NCBI GenBank assembly: GCA_963843465.1
Contig: CAWJKP010000001.1
Span: 1,488,001-1,552,000 of the forward strand
Origin: CAWJKP01 sp963843465
Lineage (GTDB): Bacteria > Planctomycetota > Planctomycetia > Pirellulales > Thermoguttaceae
Reading direction: 5' to 3'
DNA length: 64,000 bases
Position 1 is the first letter of the stretch; each line of letters opens with the position of its first letter. The position numbers were made by a program, and so were the translations under genes. Below, piece after piece: positions 24,278-33,734 of this stretch. The notes under the pieces were generated by a model, which worked only from the letters and a program-made list of their open reading frames with translations, ran no database searches and was not told where the DNA came from.

Positions 24278-25492
24278 TTACTTTGGCTTGAAGTGCGAAT
24301 CGGTGAAGTTGAACACCTCGCAGCCCGGCGCCTGGACGTCGAGCAGCTCGGTGCCGGCCCAGCCGTGCCATTTCTTGCCGGGCAGGACGGGCAACAAGGC
24401 GACGACGACGGACCGGGCCGGGATGTCGGCGGAGGTTGCCGCCCAGGGTCCGCCCGACTGGCCCGGGGTCCGCAAGGCGACTTGGACGCCGGCGGCGTTC
24501 TTGTGGCCCAGGTTCATCATCAGCGCTCGGGCCACGGGCGGCTGATGGGTGCTGCCCCAGGGTCCGCCGTCGTGGCCGCTGTGGAAGAAGGGCATGACGA
24601 AGCAATGGGAGCAGAAGATCGCCGGCCCGGCGTATTGCGCGGTGAAGGTCTTGCCCAATTTCAACAGATCGGGCTTCAGGCCGGCGCCGTCCGTCGGGAT
24701 CTGCGGGAACTGCCCGCAGAGCCGGTCGAGCTGCTGCCGGGTCAACGGGCACTTGCCGAGATTGTCGAGGCCGAAGAAGGCCACGCCCGGCGACTCGGGC
24801 CCGACCATCCGGATCAGGCGGAGCTGCTGGTCCAGCTCGTCGGCGGTTTGCGTCCAGGGCTGGCCGCCGAGGTCGGGGCTTTCGCGGCCGATTCCCAGGC
24901 CGAGGATCGTTTTGCCCAGCAGGCCGTTGAGCCGCGCTGCCTGCAACTGGAACGCAATCATCCAGGCGTCGTTCAGATCGTAGTAGGTCTCCATCAGCAT
25001 CAGGTCGACCGTGTCGCGGTAGACGGCGGCCAGCTCGGGTGCCGCCGGGCCGCGCATTTGCCAGACGGCGATCTTCAGCCCCGGCTTCTTCTGGTGTACG
25101 GCTTTCAGGACTGCCGCCGACTGACGATCAATTCCGCCGTCGTAGTCCCAGCCGAACTCATCAATGGTGACGACCGGGTTGGGGTTGTTTCCGAGGTCGA
25201 GGTTCGTCAGGACGGCGGCTGCCTCGTCGACGTTCTTTTGCAGGAACTGCTGGTGCGTGATTCCGCGCGAGGCGACGCCGCCGCGACCGCGCCAGTACTT
25301 CCAGTTGGCGTCGAGCACGAAATTCGCCGAAGCGATGTCCTTAGGAGCGCCGTAGAAGGCGATGACCTTGTCGAGGCCCAACGGCCGGTTGGGCCGTTGG
25401 CCGGCCGCGGTCTGCGCCGACGCCGAGACGCCGGCCCCGGCGAGGATCGCCGCGGTGGCGACTAGCCGGACGAACTTATGGCTTGCGTGCAT
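24278..25492 (-). CDS. Secreted TIM-barrel-like protein of unknown family
   Basis: 404 residues, intact, with a signal peptide (LVATAAILAGAGVSASAQ). The middle resembles an (alpha/beta)8 glycosidase-like fold: VIAFYGAPKD at the first strand, VVTIDEFGWDYDGG (an Asp-Glu pair after a strand), LKIAVWQMRGP, DLMLMETYYD, KTILGLGIGR and VAFFGLDNLG. The C-terminal 90 residues look like a beta-sandwich ending in FNFTDSHFKPK. Candidate acids are the Glu of IDEFGWD and of METYYD, but no GH family is recognised. Located directly upstream of the esterase gene. Confidence 0.6.
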   Translation of the reverse strand: MHASHKFVRLVATAAILAGAGVSASAQTAAGQRPNRPLGLDKVIAFYGAPKDIASANFVLDANWKYWRGRGGVASRGITHQQFLQKNVDEAAAVLTNLDLGNNPNPVVTIDEFGWDYDGGIDRQSAAVLKAVHQKKPGLKIAVWQMRGPAAPELAAVYRDTVDLMLMETYYDLNDAWMIAFQLQAARLNGLLGKTILGLGIGRESPDLGGQPWTQTADELDQQLRLIRMVGPESPGVAFFGLDNLGKCPLTRQQLDRLCGQFPQIPTDGAGLKPDLLKLGKTFTAQYAGPAIFCSHCFVMPFFHSGHDGGPWGSTHQPPVARALMMNLGHKNAAGVQVALRTPGQSGGPWAATSADIPARSVVVALLPVLPGKKWHGWAGTELLDVQAPGCEVFNFTDSHFKPK

Positions 25493-25849
25493 GGGCTGTT
25501 TCTCCTGCTTTTAGGTTGATCGGACCCCCATACCATACCTCGCGAGAAGAGCGTTTTCCAGCGAACTGTACGCCAGACTTGCCAGTCAGGTGTACAAGCT
25601 TGCCCGGTTGGAGCATTCGATTACCCAGTTGAAGGAAAATAAGGGTAGTATCGAAGTGGCTTCGGCAAAGGTGCGGCGCCAACAAGCGGAGAAACGATGA
25701 TTTGTTACCCCAGTTGCCGCTGGCTGTCATGGCAGACGCCTTTCCGTACGAGGAAGCCCCACGTTTTCTTCTCCGTGATCGCGACGGCACCCTCTGCCGT
25801 AGAGCCCAGAACTCGATGGGCCACCACAGTTCTCGTGAATGAGTTGCGA
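25493..25849. other. Intergenic region with an integrase fragment
   Basis: About 350 bases between the secreted-protein gene and the GH94 3' end. The only recognisable content is the short rve-integrase-like remnant at 25729-25842. Confidence 0.4.
25729..25842 (+). pseudogene. Remnant of an rve-type integrase/transposase core
   Basis: A plus-strand frame reads DAFPYEEAPRFLLRDRDG, a good match to the strand around the second catalytic Asp of planctomycete rve integrases (pattern AFPxxxAPRFLLxDRD). It then loses similarity and stops at 25842. Only about 25 residues survive. Confidence 0.45.
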
Positions 25850-28254
25850 CTAACGGATTTTCCCCATTTCGGCAAGGATTTCGTTGGAGTCCTGAAACCT
25901 CTCCACCGGGACGAGGTTGCCCTCGACGGGCCGGCCGTTGACGACCAAGCGTTTGACGCCTTTCTGAACCCCCGAGGGATTCTCGATGCGAATGTCGAAG
26001 TCCTTGCCGCGGAAGCGCCGTTTCACGCGGAAGCCCGGCCACGATGCAGGAATGCAGGGGTCGATGCGCAGGCCGAAATAATCGGGCTGGATCCCCAGGA
26101 TGTATTGCGTGGCCGCGTAGTACGACCAGGCCGCCGACCCGCTCAGCCACGGCAGCCTGGAAGCGCCGTAGCGCGGGCTATAGCGACTGTGCGTCGATTG
26201 GCAGTAAACGTAAGGCTCGATCTGCCGGATCTCGGCCCGGGTATTGTACGCGGCCGGCAGATAGGCACGGAAATAGCGGTAGGCCGTGTCGCCGTGTCCG
26301 AGCATGGCTTCGGCCATGATGGCCCAACCCTGGACATGGGAGAAAATGCCGGCATTTTCCTTCATTCCCTTGTTGAAAAGCACCGACCGCACGACGCCCA
26401 CCAGCAGGTCCTCGTAGGGGGGATCGCAGAGCATGATTCCGTACTCGGTCGCAAGGCGCTGTTGCACCACCGCCATGATCGCCTCGGCCCGCGGCGCGGC
26501 GGCGTGGCCGCTGATCACGGCCCAGGATTGGGTATTCAGGTATAGCGCGCCTTGCGAGTTCTCATTTGAGCCGTACTTCTGTCCGTCGTCGCCGTAGCCT
26601 CGCAGGTACCATTGGCCGTCCCATGCGTACTTTTCCAGCCGCCGGTCGAGATCGTCCAGGCGCTGGGCAGCCCAGGACGCCTGCTCGGGCTTGCGCAACA
26701 GGCGCAGACCTCCATGTACTTGGCCAGGGCGAACCGCAGTTGCAGCGAGACGAAGATCGACTCCCCTTTCGGCCCGAACCGCAGGCAATCGTTCCAGTCG
26801 GCGTACAAGCCGCTGGGGAGGCCATGGGCGCCGCAGCGGTCGAAATTGAACTCGATGGCGCGGCGCAAGTGGCCCAAGACCGTATCCTGACCCTTGTCGG
26901 CATAGGGGAGCAGCTTGTCGTAGAAGCCCAGATCGCCCGACTCCTTCACGCAAGCATCGACGGCATTGAACAGCCATTGGCAGTCGTCGGCCCGGTATTC
27001 GCTTTCCTGAGGGGGCTTCTCATGGCCGGGCCGGTGCGCCAGCGGCTGCACGAGCGGCATCGCTCCCCCCGTGGCCGCCTGCCCGGTGATCATCAACTCC
27101 AGACGATCCCTGGTCTGCTCGGGTATGAGATGACAGACGCCCAGGAAGTCCTGCACGGTGTCGCGATAGGCGAATCCGTCGCGCTGATAGGCCGTGTAGA
27201 TGAAACTGGCCGCACGCGACCAGTCGAACGTGATGAGGCAGTTGTAGGGGCTCCAGACGTTCAACATGCTGTTCAGCTCGGCATCGGGCGTTTCGACAGA
27301 GATGCCCCCCAGGCGGTCGTGCCAGTACTGCTTGAGCCGGTCGAGTTCTCCGCGAACCTTGTGGGCCGTGCCGAACTGGGCGGCCGTCTGCTTGCCTTCC
27401 AGGGCGGCCATGCCAATCCCCAGCAAGACGACGATTTCTCGCGATTGGCCGGGCTCGAGCTCCAGGTCGGCCTGGAGGGTCCCGCAGCCGTTGTCGCCGG
27501 CAGCCAGGGAGCCGGTACACTGGCCCCGTTGGACGACGATCGGATTGCCGTAGTGGCGATAATCGCCAATGAACACGTCGCGGTCCGTGTCGAAACCCGT
27601 CACCTCGGCCCCCAGTAGCGCCAGGAATGTGTGGCGGCACTGGTCGCGGGCCATCGGGTCGCCGGGGACCGGCAGCGCACGAACGTTGCAGCCGTGGTCG
27701 ATGATGTTGTCGACGCAATCCATCTTCACGATACAATGCGTGTACTGAAGGTTGATCCAATCGTTGATCATGTGCCACGTGCTGGGATACTCGACGTAGG
27801 TGAACAACCGCAGGCTGCGCGGCCGCGTGTCCCGGTTCGTCACCCTGACGAGCCAGCACTCGAAGTCCTTACCCAGGGGGACGAAGTAGGTCGTCTCGGT
27901 CTCGATCGCGGCATATTGGCTGGTGATGACCGTATAGCCCGTTCCGTGCCGGCAGACCGACTGGTACTGCTCCAGCGGCTTTCCGACCGGCTGCCATGAG
28001 GCCGACCAGTAGTCGCCGCTAGCAGGGTCGCGCAGGTAGAGATAGCGGCCCGGCTGATCCATCGGGATGCCGTTGGTGAAGAAGCGCAGGAAGCGGCCCA
28101 GCGAGGCCGACCGGAAGAAGCCGTACCCGCCCGCATTGTTCGAGATCACCCCGCCGTAGCGCGTCGAGCCGAGGTGATTGGTCCAGGATCGGGGGGTGTC
28201 CGGGCGCGTGATAACGTATTCCTTGGTTTGGTCGTCGAAATATCCGAATTGCAT
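25850..28254 (-). CDS. GH94 family phosphorylase (cellobiose/chitobiose phosphorylase-like), one frameshift
   Basis: ATG 28254 (MQFGYFDDQTKEYVITRP) is preceded by GGGAG; the ATG at 28296 lacks one. The protein is about 800 residues, with a single frame change near 26700. GH94 hallmarks are RFFTNGIP, the general acid motif YRDTVQDFLG, GLYADWNDCL, VKESGD with YADKGQD, and the C-terminal YGASRLPWLSGSAAWSYYAA. These cytoplasmic enzymes split beta-linked disaccharides with phosphate to give a sugar 1-phosphate. The specificity (cellobiose, chitobiose, cellodextrin or other) is not decided by these motifs. No signal peptide. It is divergent from the GH130 gene, sharing a 350-bp upstream region filled with repeats. 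Confidence 0.88.
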
Positions 28255-28385
28255 TTCAAGAACTCCCGATGGTCGATCAGGCTGCGAGCCTAGCACGCGG
28301 CGGAGAAGGTGTCAATGACCGCCTGCTGACATTAGGGAGCCTGTCCCGCTTTCTGTTTTTCGAGTAAACTAGCTGTCCGGCAATC

Positions 28386-28549
28386 GTAGGGTGGGACAAG
28401 GCCGCCGTGGCGGCCGCCGGCCCACCAGCAGTGGTCAGTGTCAGTGGTCAGAACTCGCAGCATTCTGCTTCTCTAGCCACTGACCACCGACGACTGATCA
28501 CCCTCCCTTGGTGGGCCGGCATCGCTTCCGCGAGCTTGTCCCACCCTAC
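28386..28549. repeat. Composite palindromic repeat (GTAGGGTGGGACAAG family), two arms in opposite orientation
   Basis: The left arm 28386-28427 starts GTAGGGTGGGACAAGG and ends in GGCCCACCA. The right arm 28509-28549 is its inverted relative, TGGTGGGCCGG...CTTGTCCCACCCTAC. Between them lies a second imperfect inversion built on CAGTGGTCAGTG / CCACTGACCACC. The whole could fold into a long hairpin. It occupies most of the divergent region between the GH94 and GH130 genes. Related copies are at 29742-29773 and 31022-31063. Confidence 0.8.
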
Positions 28550-28607
28550 CCGTCGTCGATGAATCGAGCAAGTATCAAGTGGCACGATCAAGATCAGGAG
28601 CGTTGGT

Positions 28608-29656
28608 ATGTCAAATCGACAAATGAAGATCACTCGGTGTCCCGAGAACCCCGTTGTCCAGCCCGGTCTGTATGAATGGCGAATGGCCGCGACGCTCAAT
28701 CCGGCCGCCCTCTATGAGGAGGGGAAGTTCTATCTCTATGAGCGCGCGGCGGGAGGTTTGCGGCCTTTCCACTGCTACATCGGCCTTTTGGAGAGCGATG
28801 ACGGCATCCATTTTCGCCACGTCGTTGACCATCCCGTGATCACGCCGGAAATGTGCGGCAGCAAGTTTGGCAGCGTGCAGGACCCGCGCATCGTGAAAAT
28901 CGACGGCACGTATTACATGACGCTGGCGTTTCGGCCCTATGCGTGGAGCAGCAGTCCCACGGGTGTCGGCGTGCCCGAATCCCGGCAGTCGGAGTTTCCC
29001 GGTTTCAGCGGCCGCGACGAAGACAACCAGTCGCGCTCGGGAATCGCCGCTTCCCGCGACCGCATCCATTGGGAGATCGTCGGCTGGGTCAACCCGAGGG
29101 AGATCGACGACCGAAACGTCATCCTGTTTCCCGAGAAGATCAAGGGCAAGTACGCCGTTTTGCGCCGGCCCACGCTCTAGTGAACACGTCTGCCCAGCAC
29201 GCCGACGAGCATCCGGCCGTGCGACTGAGCTACTCCGATGATCTGGTCCATTGGAGTGAGCCGCAGGTAGTGATCCGGCCGCAATATGCGTGGGAGGACA
29301 ATCGCATCGGCGGCTCGACCCCGCCGATCAAGACCGGGCACGGCTGGCTGGTCTTGTATCACGGCGTGCAGAACGTCTACCCGCCGACCCGCCGCGTCGT
29401 CTATCGCCTCAGCGCCATGCTTCTCGACCTGGAGGACCCGACGAAGGTGCTGGCCCGTTGTCCCGAGCCGATCATGGAACCCGAGACGTATTACGAGAAT
29501 TTCGGGCTGTACATCCCCCACGTGATCTTCCCGACCGGGGCGGTCGTGAAGGATGGGCTGGTGCATATCTACTACGGCGTGTGCGATACGGCGATTGCCT
29601 TGGCAACCGTGCCTTTGGACAACTTGCTGGCTCACGTGTTGCAGCACCGCGTGTAA
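28608..29656 (+). CDS. GH130 family beta-mannoside/mannooligosaccharide phosphorylase-like protein, one frameshift
   Basis: The start at 28608 has AGGAGCG upstream. Five-bladed propeller features are clear: NPAALYEEGKFYLYER, VQDPRIVKIDGTYYMT (the GH130 signature around the catalytic Asp), WVNPREIDDRNVILFPE, then, after a frame change near 29175, YSDDLVHWSEP, GGSTPPIKTGHGWLVLYHG and HIYYGVCDTAIALATV. About 350 residues, no signal peptide, so cytoplasmic. Known GH130 enzymes phosphorolyse beta-1,4-mannosyl linkages. Together with the GH2 mannosidase-like gene at 31060 and the symporter at 33735 this suggests use of imported mannosides. Confidence 0.85.
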
Positions 29657-29664
29657 GGGCCCAC

Positions 29665-29722
29665 TTGTGGTGCAGGCGTCCCGCCTGCATGTTCCCGGGC
29701 AGGCGAGACGCCTGCACCACAA
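29665..29722. repeat. Palindromic repeat (TGGTGCAGGCGTC family)
   Basis: Inverted arms 29665-29688 and 29699-29722, 24 bp each with one mismatch, around a 10-base loop; the left arm begins TTGTGGTGCAGGCGTC. It follows the GH130 stop codon by 9 bases and may also act as its terminator hairpin. Confidence 0.75.
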
Positions 29723-29741
29723 TGAATTCACGAAGTTAGAA

Positions 29742-29773
29742 GTAGGGTGGGTCGAGCGCAGCGAGCCCCACCA
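29742..29773. repeat. Short copy of the GTAGGGTGGG repeat
   Basis: Starts GTAGGGTGGGTCGAGCGCAG and ends CCCCACCA, a shorter variant of the repeat at 28386-28427. It lies just before the stop codon of the minus-strand URO-D-like gene. Confidence 0.6.
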
Positions 29774-29792
29774 ATTGCCTGCCACCGGGCCC

Positions 29793-30920
29793 TCAACCGC
29801 CAGACCGTTCGATCCGGTCGATGATCTCCGGCGACAACGGCAACTGGGCGTTCTCGAGGACCGCGGTCAGCGCGAGGAGGTTCTCATCGGACACCTGGTT
29901 CTCGGTGGACATGGCGATGGCCAAGCGGTCCGTCGTGCCGATCTCGCGCAGCAGGCCCAAGGCGAACTGCCGGGTGGCCTCCGGTCCCAGCGCGTAAATG
30001 GATCCCGGGAAACCCAGCCAGAGCGTCTTGTCTTTCCATACCCGGAGCGCCTCGGCGATGGGGACGTCCCCCATGGGCGGCGGGTGCAGCGCCTCGATGA
30101 TGTCAACCGGCGTCTTGGCGATAAGCTGCTTGAGAGCGCCCAGCCGGCCATCCATGTGGACCGACATGAATTTCCCCTGGCCGTGCAGGACCGCCGCCTG
30201 CTTCTCATATTCCGGCATGAAGTACTTTTCGAAGTGTTTCGGGGTCACCAGCACCGCATCCAGGTTGTCCCCGCACGCGACGATCGGCGCCGGCGATTTG
30301 GCGGCGATCTCAACCATCGGCTCACGGCTCTTGGAGATCGCCCGGCAGAGATCCTCCACCACGGCCGGATCGTCGGCGAAGTGATAGAAGAACCGCCCCT
30401 GCTCGCTGCCCACCCAGTTGACCATGAGCGTTTGCATGGGCGAATGGGGAAGGCCGGCCAACACCAGGCCCTCCTCGCCGAGCCACTCCATGGCCTGCTG
30501 GATGGGGTAATAATCGGCGCAATACTCCGTGTGCTCGACGATATACTTCACGACCTTGTAGTCGTCCAGCGTCTTGATCAGCCGGTCGGTGATCCAGGGC
30601 GAGTTGCCTGTCCAGCTCCGGTTCGCATGCCACTGGCCGACGCCCAGCTCGCGGTACTCATCCTCGTACACGCTGCCGACAGGCGTGGAGTAGGTTCGCC
30701 GAATGACGGACCGCCCCGAAACGACGACCCGCTCTTCGCAAACCTCGACATCGTGCAGCTTCTCCACGTAGGGCGGTCGCACCCAATTCATGCCCATGCC
30801 ACGGTTTCGGCACTCCCGCTCGGCCCAGCCGACCTGGCAATGCCGCCAAAAGTGGAAGAAAGGCAGCCGGTCCGGCCGTTGCGATTGCACCGTGGCCAGG
30901 ATCCGCTGCCGGCGGGTCAT
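29793..30920 (-). CDS. Uroporphyrinogen decarboxylase (URO-D)-like protein, second copy
   Basis: About 375 residues from ATG 30920 (MTRRQRILATVQSQRPDRLP), intact. The open frame extends further upstream but only through non-conserved text and a repeat. URO-D-like features are FFHFWRHCQVGWAERECRNR at the N-terminus, GLPHSPMQTLMVNWVG, CGDNLDAVLVTPKHFEKYF, MSVHMDGRLGALKQLI and AMSTENQVSDENL. It differs strongly from the copy at 8328-9530. Its place between GH130 and GH2 genes suggests a role linked to sugar use rather than haem, but the reaction is unknown. Confidence 0.85.
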   Translation of the reverse strand: MTRRQRILATVQSQRPDRLPFFHFWRHCQVGWAERECRNRGMGMNWVRPPYVEKLHDVEVCEERVVVSGRSVIRRTYSTPVGSVYEDEYRELGVGQWHANRSWTGNSPWITDRLIKTLDDYKVVKYIVEHTEYCADYYPIQQAMEWLGEEGLVLAGLPHSPMQTLMVNWVGSEQGRFFYHFADDPAVVEDLCRAISKSREPMVEIAAKSPAPIVACGDNLDAVLVTPKHFEKYFMPEYEKQAAVLHGQGKFMSVHMDGRLGALKQLIAKTPVDIIEALHPPPMGDVPIAEALRVWKDKTLWLGFPGSIYALGPEATRQFALGLLREIGTTDRLAIAMSTENQVSDENLLALTAVLENAQLPLSPEIIDRIERSGG

Positions 30921-31021
30921 CGGGCTTCTGCCACCAGGCGAGTTCTCGTGTGCCCGGCAAGGGCTCTCTAGGTTGACGGGATCGGTACGCACAACGTTCC
31001 CTCGGTTAACGACAAGGCTCT

Positions 31022-31063
31022 TGGTGGGCCGGCGGCCGCCAAGGCGGCCTTGTCCCACCCTAC
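31022..31063. repeat. GTAGGGTGGGACAAG palindromic repeat, supplies the stop codon of the GH2 gene
   Basis: On the minus strand it reads GTAGGGTGGGACAAGGCCGC... to GGCCCACCA, nearly identical to the 28386 copy. Its first bases contain the TAG (31062-31060) that ends the GH2 reading frame, so the element sits exactly at the gene's 3' end. Confidence 0.75.
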
Positions 31064-33273
31064 GGTTCCTGCCGCAAGCGGCAAAAAGTATAAGTCGAAT
31101 TAAGACCAGGCCGCGACGTAACACGCAGTTCGAGATCGAACGTCGGGCTTGGTAGTTCGGAGAGCAGGCAAAACAGGATCGGGCCTGTCGAGTTTTCGTT
31201 GGCCGGCACCTCGCCGAACTCCCAACAGCCAACCGGGAAGTCGCGGCCAGCGATGCGCAGCACGGCGTCGACCCGCCCGGCCGGCAGAGGGTCGGGCGAG
31301 TCGTTCAGTAGGAAGACCTGACACGTGAGCCGCTCGCCCGGCGACCAGGCAAACTTCGGCACTCGGGCGCTGGCCAGGACGGGGCGGCAGGCCGCCTTCG
31401 CCGCCTCGTAGGCCGCCTTCGGCTGGCAAGGCCAGCCGATCAGGCTGTTGTTCGCCGCGCACGGCCACGGCTCGTTGAAGCACCAGTTCAACGCCATCGC
31501 GGCCCGCGGCTTCTGCCGGCGGGCCTCCTCGAAAAGGCATTTATATCCTTCGGCTTGGAGCAACTGGCCCTGGAAGACCAACTCATCGAGTGTCTCCGAC
31601 GGGCCGAAGTAGTGCTCAATCGTGCCCAAGCAGAGCCACGAACTCGGCTCGACCGACCACGCTCCGAACGCGCCATGCGACTGCCACGCCGTGCCGGGGC
31701 GCGGCGGGAAAAGCTCGTGCGGCGGAATGATCTTGCGAAGCGTCTCCGCAGAGGCCGGACCGGGGCATCCAAACTCGCAATACGCAGTGGCCGACGCGGC
31801 GGCGAAAATCTGGAACACCTCGCGGCCATTCTCGTCCCGGAAGCGGTAGTCGCCGTGGCCCACGCCGCTCAGCGGCGAGGTCGCCAGGAAGGGCGTGTCG
31901 CCGTCGAGGTCCAAACAGTTGCGGTTCAGCAAACGCAACGCCTTCGACTGATCGGTCATCCCGCTCCAAGCATTGAACAACTCGTTGCCGCCGCACCACA
32001 GGACCAGACACGGGTGACGGCGCACCCGCCGCACGATCGCCCGCGACTCGGCGTCCAGGACGGACAGGTAGCGCGGGTCGTCAGGGTAATCGTTGCAGGC
32101 CAGGGGGAACTCCTGCCAGACCATCAGCCCGAGTTCGTCGCACAGCTCGAAAAACGACTCCTTGTTCACGATCCCCCCGCCCCACACCCGCAGGATGTTG
32201 AAATGAGCGTCCCTGGCCAGCCTGAGGTGCTTGGCATAGACCTCCCGGTTGAGCCGGCCGTAGAGCATGTCGGGCGGGACCCAGTTGGTGCCCTTGGCGA
32301 AGATCCGTCGCCCATTGATATCCAGCGTCATCGGCGGATGGCTCCGCGACTTGGGGAATGTCCGCGGCTCGTCCCATGCCCCCGCGTTCATAACCAGCCG
32401 CACACGCCGGAAACCGACCCGGGAACAAAGCTGATCCACGGGCTGGCCGTTCGCCCCGGTCAGCGTCGCCGTGAACGTGTAGAGCGACTGCGACCCCTGG
32501 CTGTTGGGCCACCACAGTTCCGGACCCGCAAGCGCGGCCGAGTCGCGGACCGCCGGGTCGGCCATGGCGCAGGACCGGCTCAGCACCTCGCGCCCGCCGG
32601 GGTCGCGCAGGCTCCACTGCAACCGCTGACCAGACATTCCCGCGGCGACGCAGGCTTCCAGCGTCAGGCGGGCCTCGCCACAGTCGTCGCTCAGTTGATA
32701 GCGCAGTTCTGCATCGCCGAGGTGGGAGGCGGACCGCATCTCGATGTAGGCGTCGTCCCAGATTCCCAGCGGTACGAGCCTGGGATGGAAGTCCCAGCCA
32801 TAGCCGACGGCCGGCTTGACGCTGCGGCTGGCCTGCACCTTCAGGCGGTCAGCAGGGGCCGGCGCCTTGGGGATCGGACGGATGACGACCAACAGCTCCC
32901 CGCCCTCCCGCGCCAGATCGGTCAGGTCGAGCTCCACCGGCGCGAACATGCCCTCCTGATCGTGAAGTATGCTTTCGTTGAAGCGTATCTGGAAGTGGTA
33001 ATCAACGCCTTTGGCCACGAAGATCCGCCGCCGATCGTGATCTTCCGGCCGTGCCGGCCCAAGGGTGGCAGCGTACCACCAGTGCCGGTCCTCGGCCCAT
33101 TGGATTCGCAGGAGAGACTCCGTCCGAAACAGCTCCGCAATGCCCGCCTTGGCCGCGTAATCGGCCTGCACCGCTCCGGGGACGGTCGCCTGCACCCACT
33201 CCTGGGGCCGCTCGGAGAGTCCCCCTGAAAATCCCAGTTTCCACTCCAGTTGCAAACGGTCACGCTGCTGCAT
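31060..33273 (-). CDS. GH2 beta-mannosidase-like glycosidase
   Basis: 737 residues, intact, no signal peptide. The order of domains is a jelly-roll (residues about 20-180, HFQIRFNESILHDQEGMFAP and VGYGWDFHPRLVPLGIWDD), an Ig-like domain (180-300), and a TIM barrel. The barrel has FAKGTNWVPPDMLYGR and LRVWGGGIVNKESFFELCDE, both typical of beta-mannosidases. The acid/base is Glu431 (LWCGGNELF) and the nucleophile is probably Glu500 (YCEFGCPGP). It would release mannose from beta-mannosides inside the cell, fitting the GH130 gene next door. The stop codon lies within a dispersed repeat, so a few C-terminal residues may have been lost. Confidence 0.88.
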   Translation of the reverse strand: MQQRDRLQLEWKLGFSGGLSERPQEWVQATVPGAVQADYAAKAGIAELFRTESLLRIQWAEDRHWWYAATLGPARPEDHDRRRIFVAKGVDYHFQIRFNESILHDQEGMFAPVELDLTDLAREGGELLVVIRPIPKAPAPADRLKVQASRSVKPAVGYGWDFHPRLVPLGIWDDAYIEMRSASHLGDAELRYQLSDDCGEARLTLEACVAAGMSGQRLQWSLRDPGGREVLSRSCAMADPAVRDSAALAGPELWWPNSQGSQSLYTFTATLTGANGQPVDQLCSRVGFRRVRLVMNAGAWDEPRTFPKSRSHPPMTLDINGRRIFAKGTNWVPPDMLYGRLNREVYAKHLRLARDAHFNILRVWGGGIVNKESFFELCDELGLMVWQEFPLACNDYPDDPRYLSVLDAESRAIVRRVRRHPCLVLWCGGNELFNAWSGMTDQSKALRLLNRNCLDLDGDTPFLATSPLSGVGHGDYRFRDENGREVFQIFAAASATAYCEFGCPGPASAETLRKIIPPHELFPPRPGTAWQSHGAFGAWSVEPSSWLCLGTIEHYFGPSETLDELVFQGQLLQAEGYKCLFEEARRQKPRAAMALNWCFNEPWPCAANNSLIGWPCQPKAAYEAAKAACRPVLASARVPKFAWSPGERLTCQVFLLNDSPDPLPAGRVDAVLRIAGRDFPVGCWEFGEVPANENSTGPILFCLLSELPSPTFDLELRVTSRPGLNSTYTFCRLRQEP

Positions 33274-33734
33274 CGAACAAGTTCCCTTGCCAGTCGATGA
33301 CCGTCAGGTCGGTCTCTTCGGCCATGATCTTCACCAAGGCGGATTGGTTCTTTCGCCAGCTCGACGGCGACCATTCCAGGGGAGATTATCGGGCCGGCGT
33401 CCGGCCTTCGTCAAGCACCGGCCCATTCCGGAATCGGCCGGTTGACGTGGGGCCGCTGGTCAGCAATAATGGCGACGAGCCGCGGCCGAAGAATAGCTTC
33501 CGCCTGATGAGTTTTGACGATCAACTTGAGTAATCGTGCGCTCTCCTACCACATCGTAACCCGAAGCGTAAGCGAGGGAGGGCCAACGCTTTCCCTCGCT
33601 TACGCTTCGGGTTACGACGGGCCGAGTATGCCTCTCTTGTTCGTCAAGACTCATTAGGGAACGCCCTCCGAATTGCGGAAGCCATTCTTGGGCCGCCCCT
33701 AACCGTCCCCGTGAGAACTCAGCGGAATCGCCTC
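33274..33734. other. Divergent intergenic region with one long palindrome
   Basis: About 460 bases between the GH2 and symporter starts. It contains the perfect inverted repeat at 33555-33616; the remainder shows no gene. Confidence 0.5.
33555..33616. repeat. Perfect 25-bp inverted repeat (planctomycete CCCGAAGCGTAAGCGAGGG type)
   Basis: Arms 33555-33579 and 33592-33616 are exact reverse complements (left arm starts CGTAACCCGAAGCGTAAGCG), with a 12-base loop. This motif is one I associate with Pirellulales genomes. It lies in the divergent region upstream of the symporter. Confidence 0.85.

Noticed and set aside
28386..28549. CRISPR-like array of repeats
   Set aside because: Only two inverted arms with internal inversion, no regular direct repeats or spacers.
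31555..33228. 557-codon plus-strand frame opposite the GH2 gene
   Set aside because: Shadow of a gene with both catalytic motifs on the minus strand.
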